Both the position numbers and the translations under genes were made by a program. Under the pieces are notes generated by a model. It saw only the letters and a program-made list of their open reading frames with translations. It had not been told where the DNA came from and ran no database searches. From NCBI RefSeq assembly GCF_000204055.1, contig NW_006768791.1, forward strand, positions 528,415 through 592,414: a stretch of 64,000 nucleotides of DNA. Direction: 5' to 3'. The first letter of the stretch is position 1. Every line of letters starts with the position of its first letter. This document shows, in pieces, positions 58,084 through 64,000 of this stretch. The DNA comes from Melampsora larici-populina 98AG31 (taxonomy: Eukaryota > Basidiomycota > Pucciniomycetes > Pucciniales > Melampsoraceae).

Positions 58084-60658
58084 ATGAATAAAAATCAAAA
58101 GGACACTTTATCAGCAAACAAGAATAGACTCGCTAAATTATCCAAAGTACAAGAACAGGCAGAAAGAAGAACACAAAGAGCATTGTCTAGGATGCCGAAG
58201 TCAAATGTTGTCAAAGATCAGGTTGCAATCCCAGGGGACACTCAAGTTCTTGGAGATAATCAGGATCAACAAAGCACAAGCTATAATCCTTGGAAAAATG
58301 ATAGTCTCAATGCACTTAGCAAAGAAGGTCAAGGCCCTGGTGACGTTAAAGGAGTTTAAAGCAAAGAAGAAGATGGAAGCAGCAATGATGGAGATACGGA
58401 GTCTGATACAGAGGATGTGAAACCTTTGGAATTGAAGAAGAAGGAATTAGAAAAGTTAGAACAAAGACGAGAAAAAGAGAGGATCAGAATTGAAGAATCT
58501 CAGCGTAGAGAGACTCAACTTGGAAAGGATGGAGATGATACCCCTGGAGTCCCAATTGATGGTGGGTTATATTTATTTATATAATTTTTCTTAATCTTTT
58601 TTGATTCTCTGTTAGAGACAATTCCTATCAGTAGGTCTTCTTCCCTCTGTCAGGATCCATAAGCTGCCAAGAGCGCTAATTGATGGTGATTGTAAGGGAC
58701 TGCAGGCCGCATTTCGCGCCATAAGTCACGTGCAGCTTTATGCGCCCAATTATAAGATGAAGTGGTCTTTGTACCTATTGTCTATGCGACTAGTGCGCAA
58801 TGCTCTGAGATTGTCGTTGATAATCGGATGTAGAGAACGCTGCTGAGGCGCGATTTGGTTCTTAAAGACAAGATAACACTGCTGAGGCGCGGTTTGGTTG
58901 GAATTGTGAAATCTGCCATGCACACTATTGAAAGAATATCGGTCGATGAGATCTTGATGAAATTTTCTGTTCAAAGTCTTAAAAATGTTCAGATACTTAC
59001 GTTTGGCTTCCATTTTGTTGGTTTTACCGTCATGTAGCCTTCCATGAACTCATGGTACTGGGAACTCAGGAAGTAAAGCTATCCTAGAAGCGTTGACTAG
59101 AGCACTTGATGCAAAGAATGGCAACAAAGCCAGGAGGTTAGTCACGGAGTTCGATGACTCCTTTGGTCAAATGGTATCAATGGCGTACAATGACTGGAAC
59201 CCAAAGCCGAAAAATAAGGGTACTTCTGGTGCTACTCAGCAAGTAGGTCAATTATCTACAAATGTGGAAGATTTGAGTCATCTGTTAGCCTCAATTTCTG
59301 GAGGTACGAAACAGAAAGACACTCCTGACCTACCTTCTCAAGGAGTACTGGAGGTGAAACAAACTAGAGGGAAAAAGAAGAAACGCAAGGCTAAGAATCA
59401 AGAGAATCCTAGTGATGACTTGTCTTCATCCTCAAATGACTCAATCTTTCCAGAACCCAAGCCTAAGGTCAAAAAGAAAAAGACTATCACGTCCTCAGAC
59501 GATTCAGAAGCTTCGAAGCCGAAGAAAAAGAAGAAAAAGAGATCCAAGTTGAAGTCTCCAGCCCCAGAGGATTCCCCATCCTCTTTGTCCGATTCCTCTG
59601 ATGATTCAGACATTGATTCTTCAGACAATGCAGAAGAAGTCAAAAAAGCTGAACTTGGTTATGACGTCTCAGCTTTCAAATCTGCAGATCTTCCGGACCT
59701 ACCAAATAAATGGGATAAAGGTTTTAGAAAATTACGCGCCTATGTACCTTTAACTTTATTTAATGCTGCTCTTTTAGAAAGCTATCATGATGAAGATGAT
59801 GAAGTGAAGGACAAGGATAAGAAGAACTTAGAAATGTCAAAAACCTTGCTTGAAGCTTTGGAGAAGCAACTTACTTATGGTGACTTCATAGAGCGGTGTG
59901 ATTTGGAAGAGTGATGCGCTAGGGAGATCTATGGCCTAGATACATATGCAGACTATGTTGTAAAGCATAAGAAGATCGTCTCCAATTTGAAGAAAACTTA
60001 TAATTGTTGGATGATTGGCCTAAGGTATCACTTGAAAATCAGGACCGTCATTTTTTGAAGAAGGAAGTTGATCAAGTCTAAAGTCAAGGGAAAGACAGTT
60101 ATCAGAGACACAGTGAAGATCCCAAACGGGGTTCAAGCATCAACAGTCAAAAAAGCTAGATTTCAAGCTGATAGAGCTGGTGACTTACAATACATTGATA
60201 ATCCTTATGCACCAGGGGGACCGAAATTTGGATATAGTTTCTCGACTGGTAGACAGTTGGTTGTGACTCCCACTCCATCGGTTAGTAAAAAAACGGTAGA
60301 CTCCGGTGCATCTCACCATTGTGGTAAAAGAGGTGGTGGGAATAAGAAACACTATGTCAAGAAGACATATCCAAATCGCTATCACAAGAGTGGAAATGGA
60401 GAAAATCAAACTGGTTAGTCCATTTGAAGATTACCTGGCTTCCTTATTCAAAGAACCTTTTTCCGCCCAGTCCTGGTAGATAACCCAGAAGTCTAACCAA
60501 GAGAATGTCTTTGACTGCACTGCATTCATTCTAGGTGATTCCCAACGAGCGTCAACCTCGTCATTTCCGACACAAGCTCTTAAACCTTGGTATGCCAATA
60601 AAAATCCCAAACAAGCTGCAACTCCTGCAACTCAGAAACCAAGTGAGACACAAAATAC
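58084..60658 (+). pseudogene. DIRS copy 3 Gag-like region
   Basis: A Lys/Glu/Gln-rich start (MNKNQKDTLSANKNRLAKLS) is broken by TAA at 58357. After a presumed intron (about 58563-59070) the frame from 59093 holds a long Lys/Ser/Asp-rich stretch, then KLRAYVPLTLFNAAL, which aligns with SRYIPLSIFDPAWL of copy 2. A TGA at 59912 interrupts it. Downstream, NCWMIGLRYHLKIR and DNPYAPGGPKF match copy 2 (GCWVLAYRYDLMMR, DNPYALNGTKSF). Not translatable as one protein. Confidence 0.7.
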
Positions 60659-60969
60659 GTGAGTGGGAGTTCCTTGATGTATAGAAAGGATAGGGAATAG
60701 AGCATGACTGACGTGTAGAATTTATTCGTTTTCCTTGACTATGGTGGGATTTGGTTATTACGCTCGGCTGAAATGAATCATGTTGCTTTGGCGCTATTTT
60801 TCAAATTGTGTGATCTTGTTTTACATTCAATTGTTGCTGTTATCTTGTTGTGGTACGCAGTACTTCGTAGTTCTCTATAAAATGCTCTTCATGATTATGT
60901 GGTAATCAATAGATTAAGATGAGATATTCTAAAATATGTCTGGATGGTTTGGTAATCTTACCATTACAG

Positions 60970-62893
60970 GGATCCCTTGTTGCATAAGGTTTGGTGTGAG
61001 AATGAGGTTATGCTTGAGATTAGAAATGAAGGAACAGACAAACCTTCAGAGTCAATTTCAAGTGAATCGGAAGAAGAAATATTGTCAAATAAGTCAAAAG
61101 AGCCTATTCCCTTCTGGCAAAGGAAAATTTTTACGGTGCCGGTACAAAACATGTGGCCAGCTCCAGTGTCATGCAAGATGGTAGTAGCAGAATGGGCGGA
61201 AATGATGTTAGAAGTAGGTTTAGAAAAAGATATACCATATATCACTGATGGATTTTGAAATGGTTTCTGCCTGGGCATACCTCAACATACCATCGAATGC
61301 AAGAAGTGGTACACGCCTCAAAATCATAGATCAGCAATCCTGGCAAAGGATCAAATAGAGATAACATTAATAAAAGAACTGAAAGCCGGGAGGATAGCAG
61401 ACCCATTCACTCACCAAGAAGTTTTTCAACAATTTGGGTTCTCCAGAACAAATCCAATGGGGAGCGCAGTGAATGGTGATGGTTTGATTAGAATGGTGAA
61501 TGATCTATCTTATCCAACGAAAGAAGCAGGAGTACCATTGGTCAACTCTTTTGTAAATAAATTGAATTATGGCACATACTGGGATGATTTTGATAAAGTA
61601 GCTTTATTCTTCCAAAACAATTTGGGTGAATGGGAATTGGCCATCTTTGATTGGCAAAAAGCCTATCAAACTACCTCTACACCCCAGCCAAAGGCGATTT
61701 TTATGCATAATAGATTTCTTAGGAAGGATATGGGTTGATTTGGCCGTTGGTTTTGGAGGTGTGGCAAGTTGTGGTGTTTTTGGAGCTCCTGCACACGTGT
61801 GGAAAATTATTATTGAACATATCTTACAATTTCCAAGGATTTTTTGGTGGGTCAATGATAACTTGATCTTCCGCCGTCCGGGTCATTGGGCAACATTAGA
61901 AAATGTTACCACTCTTAGTAATAGTTCAGGCATTCAAAAAAATCCAGTGAAAAATCATGAATTTGCGACAGAGCAACAGTACATTGGGTTCATATGGAAC
62001 GGAAAAGAACATACAGTTAGACTTCCAGATGAGAAATTGTGCGAAAGAAAACAATTAATAATAGATCTGCTCACAAAAACAGATCCTTGGGCTTTTAATA
62101 CAATTGAAAGTTTAATTGGTAAATTGGTCCATATGGTTCATATAGTACCTCATATGAAAGCTTATATGTGATCGTTCTACAAGTGGTTGAAAGAGTGGGT
62201 CAATAAGGCGGCCTTACGACATGTTCCAGAGTATGTGAAGCCAGATTTAGACGAATGGAGAAGATGTTTATTTTCGTTTAACTCACGAGCATTAATTCCC
62301 TCAATCAAGGCGATGGAAGTGGCTTGGGTAGGAGATGCGTCATCATCCTTTGGCATTGGAGTTCTGATTGGCAGACATTGGGCATGTTTCGAGTTTGCTA
62401 AAGGTTGGCAGACTCTAAACTTGTTAGAGGGCAAACGGTCCATTGCGTGGGCAGAAATCATTGCGATAAGGCTTGGTTTAGTAGTACTGAGCAAGTTGAG
62501 ACACGTAGGAGGTTAGTGATTCCAAAACTGAATTCGAGTGGAGATACTAACAGGGCAATCCTTTCTGCTTTAGGAATGAAGTTTGCCGTCTGGACGGATA
62601 ATACCACGTCTCAGTCAGCCGTTAGAAAACATAAATCAAAGGATGAGTGGGTGAACAAGGAGTGGAAACACATACAGAGGCTGCTCACTTTATTAGCTTG
62701 CAACACCAAAGCAAAACGTGTATCGTCGAAAGGAAATGATGCAGATGCTCTCTTGAGGGGTTATCTGGGGACATTGAATTGGTGGGAAGAAGTAAGGGTG
62801 GGTGTCCCACAAGACCTTCAGTATATTCTCAAACAAGTTTTCCCCCCAAAAATAAATACAGAAGCCTCGACCGGTGTAGAGCATCCAAAATAG
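60970..62893 (+). pseudogene. DIRS copy 3 reverse transcriptase and RNase H
   Basis: The RT begins with NPMGSAV, RMVNDLSYP and LVNSFVNKLNY without the intron of copy 2, then AIFDWQKAY, a frameshift near 61670, and WVDLAVGFGGVASCG. The active site reads WWVNDN: the first Asp of the usual VDD is Asn (AAT at 61854). A TGA follows KAYM at 62169. RNase H has WVGDASSS, WAEIIA, then an intron (62512-62573, GTTAGT donor, TACTAAC branch site, TTTAG acceptor) absent from copies 1 and 2, then WTDNTT and GNDADALLRG. The enzyme is dead by several criteria. Confidence 0.82.
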
Positions 62894-62913
62894 TAAGCAA
62901 GCTCACCTTTGAT

Positions 62914-64000
62914 ATGTGCAGACCAGAACTTGCATCAATCCTGATGATGACTGGTTATGATTCAGTTTTTATTAAGAGATTGAACATGAACAAGATACCA
63001 AGTTTGACGGAGATGAAGAAAGTTACTAATCCATTTGGGGCGTTCAAGAAAAACACGTTAGGAGTGGAAAATTCTGAGGAAGATGAAGTAAAACAACATT
63101 ACTTACGAGGAGCTTGGGGTGATGGTACTTTGAAAAGTTACAACTCAGGAGTCGTGAAACTTCTGCTTTTCGTAACAGTGAAAAATATTCCCAAGGAGAA
63201 GCTTTTACCAATATGTCCAAGAGTATTCAAACAGTTTGTAGTTTGGGGTTCAAAACGTAGTGTAGAACAAGCAATAAATGACAAGTCAGTGAAGTATTGG
63301 ATGTTGAAAGCCTATATAGCAGGCATCAAAGCGTGGCATCTCTTTCATGATGTAGAGTACCTGAGAATGGTAGATGATGCGGTGAAGACGTTATCGAAAG
63401 CCTCAAGAATGATAGAAGCTCAATTCAATTTAGTAGAAAATAAAAGACCGCCGGTACTATTAGAAGACCTAGTCATCTTATTGGAAGTCTTACCACATCA
63501 AGGTGAAGTAGGAATAGCTAGGTTAACGGTGTTGTTGATCACCTTTTGGGGAACCGCAAGGCTGGGAGAACTTATCTCAGATGATCCAAAGAAACGGTTA
63601 CCAAGATGGGATGATGTTGAGTGGGCCAAAGATAAGTCGTGGGTGAAGATAAATTTACACAACGCTAAAACCGCGGGTCCCGGCAAAGTTCAGTCTTTCG
63701 TTCTACATCGCCAAAACTCTTTATTGGATCCAGTCTCATTGTTACAAGATTGGTATGCTATGTGACCTAGAAAGCCGAGCAAAGAAATTTTCTCAGTGAT
63801 GGTTGAAGGCAAAAGGAAGAGACTTGGTAAACAAGATACTATCAGAAGGCTACGTACTATATGGAATTCAAAACGTCCTAAATCAAAACAATTGCTTCAC
63901 AGCCATTCCTTTTGGATCGGGGGTGCCTCACTGAGGTGGAATTTAGGAGCCTCTAGAGAAGATGTGAAGGAATTGCGAAGGTGGGCTTCATACCATGTAT
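62914..64000 (+). pseudogene. DIRS copy 3 tyrosine recombinase, partial
   Basis: Open from MCRPELASIL through the core-binding region (WGDGTLKSYNSGV) and the first catalytic Arg (TARLGEL) to a TGA at 63763. Past it the frame continues to HSFWIGGASLRW, where the H-x-x-R catalytic Arg is Trp (TGG at 63913). The Tyr region is at or beyond the window edge. The Arg-to-Trp change is again TCG to TTG. Confidence 0.8.

Larger units (their letters stand above)
58084..64000 (+). mobile_element. DIRS/Ngaro-type retrotransposon, copy 3, decayed, runs off the window
   Basis: Same order as copy 2 (Gag-like, RT, RNase H, tyrosine recombinase) but broken by several stops and frameshifts. Sequence identity to copy 2 at the protein level is clearly lower than within a recent burst, so these are different lineages of the order. 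The right end lies beyond 64000; the left end was not located. Confidence 0.85.

Overview
This is a eukaryotic window. Genes are split by short introns (about 60-130 nt, GT...AG, often with a CTAAC-like branch site), and the set of host genes, secreted-protein genes and transposons points to a basidiomycete fungus. A rust fungus (Pucciniales, Melampsora-like) is the best guess, but that is inference from gene style and not from a marker gene. All exon maps and repeat alignments below were made by eye; a reading-phase check was done for each spliced model given as a gene.

Layout. 0-1.2 kb: fragment of a tyrosine-recombinase (DIRS/Ngaro-type) retrotransposon. 1.3-7.5 kb: young, complete Ty1/copia element with 779-bp LTRs and a 5-bp target duplication. 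7.5-11 kb: gene-poor DNA with a CACTA-like element. 11-34 kb: an array of two unrelated gene families, here called A and B. A is about 100 aa, secreted, with one phase-1 intron. B is about 210-250 aa with one phase-1 intron and a basic C-terminal tail. The ER Hsp90 (GRP94-type) gene with a C-terminal HDEL lies at 13.8-17.3 kb. The A/B array is interrupted by a second DIRS-type element (about 22.6-28.7 kb) whose Gag-RT-RNase H reading frame is intact across three introns, and by a Tc1/mariner-type non-autonomous element. 34.7-39.7 kb: nucleoporin of the Nup120/Nup160 family. 40.9-42.4 kb: two small secreted cysteine-containing proteins. 44.06-50.03 kb: a 5.97-kb Tc1/mariner-type element with a dead transposase, a nested foldback element with a MITE inside it, and an apparently intact spliced 509-aa passenger gene. 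50.9-52.3 kb: broken Ubp6/USP14-like and pyridoxal-kinase-like fragments on either side of a 100-N assembly gap. 53.6-55.6 kb: PLP-dependent trans-sulfuration enzyme. 56.4-57.0 kb: second copy of the non-autonomous Tc1/mariner-type element. 58.1-64 kb: third, decayed DIRS-type element running off the window.

Main things to look at: (1) the co-duplicated A/B array, a candidate host-interaction locus; (2) an LTR that contains a precisely intron-less copy of its own intron-containing leader; (3) a Tc1/mariner-type family represented by one cargo-bearing element and two 0.6-kb derivatives, each derivative carrying two convergent tRNA-like segments; (4) introns that differ in position between DIRS-type copies; (5) a recurring TCG-to-TTG signature at inactivating sites in the transposons; (6) an ER Hsp90 with a UPR-type promoter site in a fungus.
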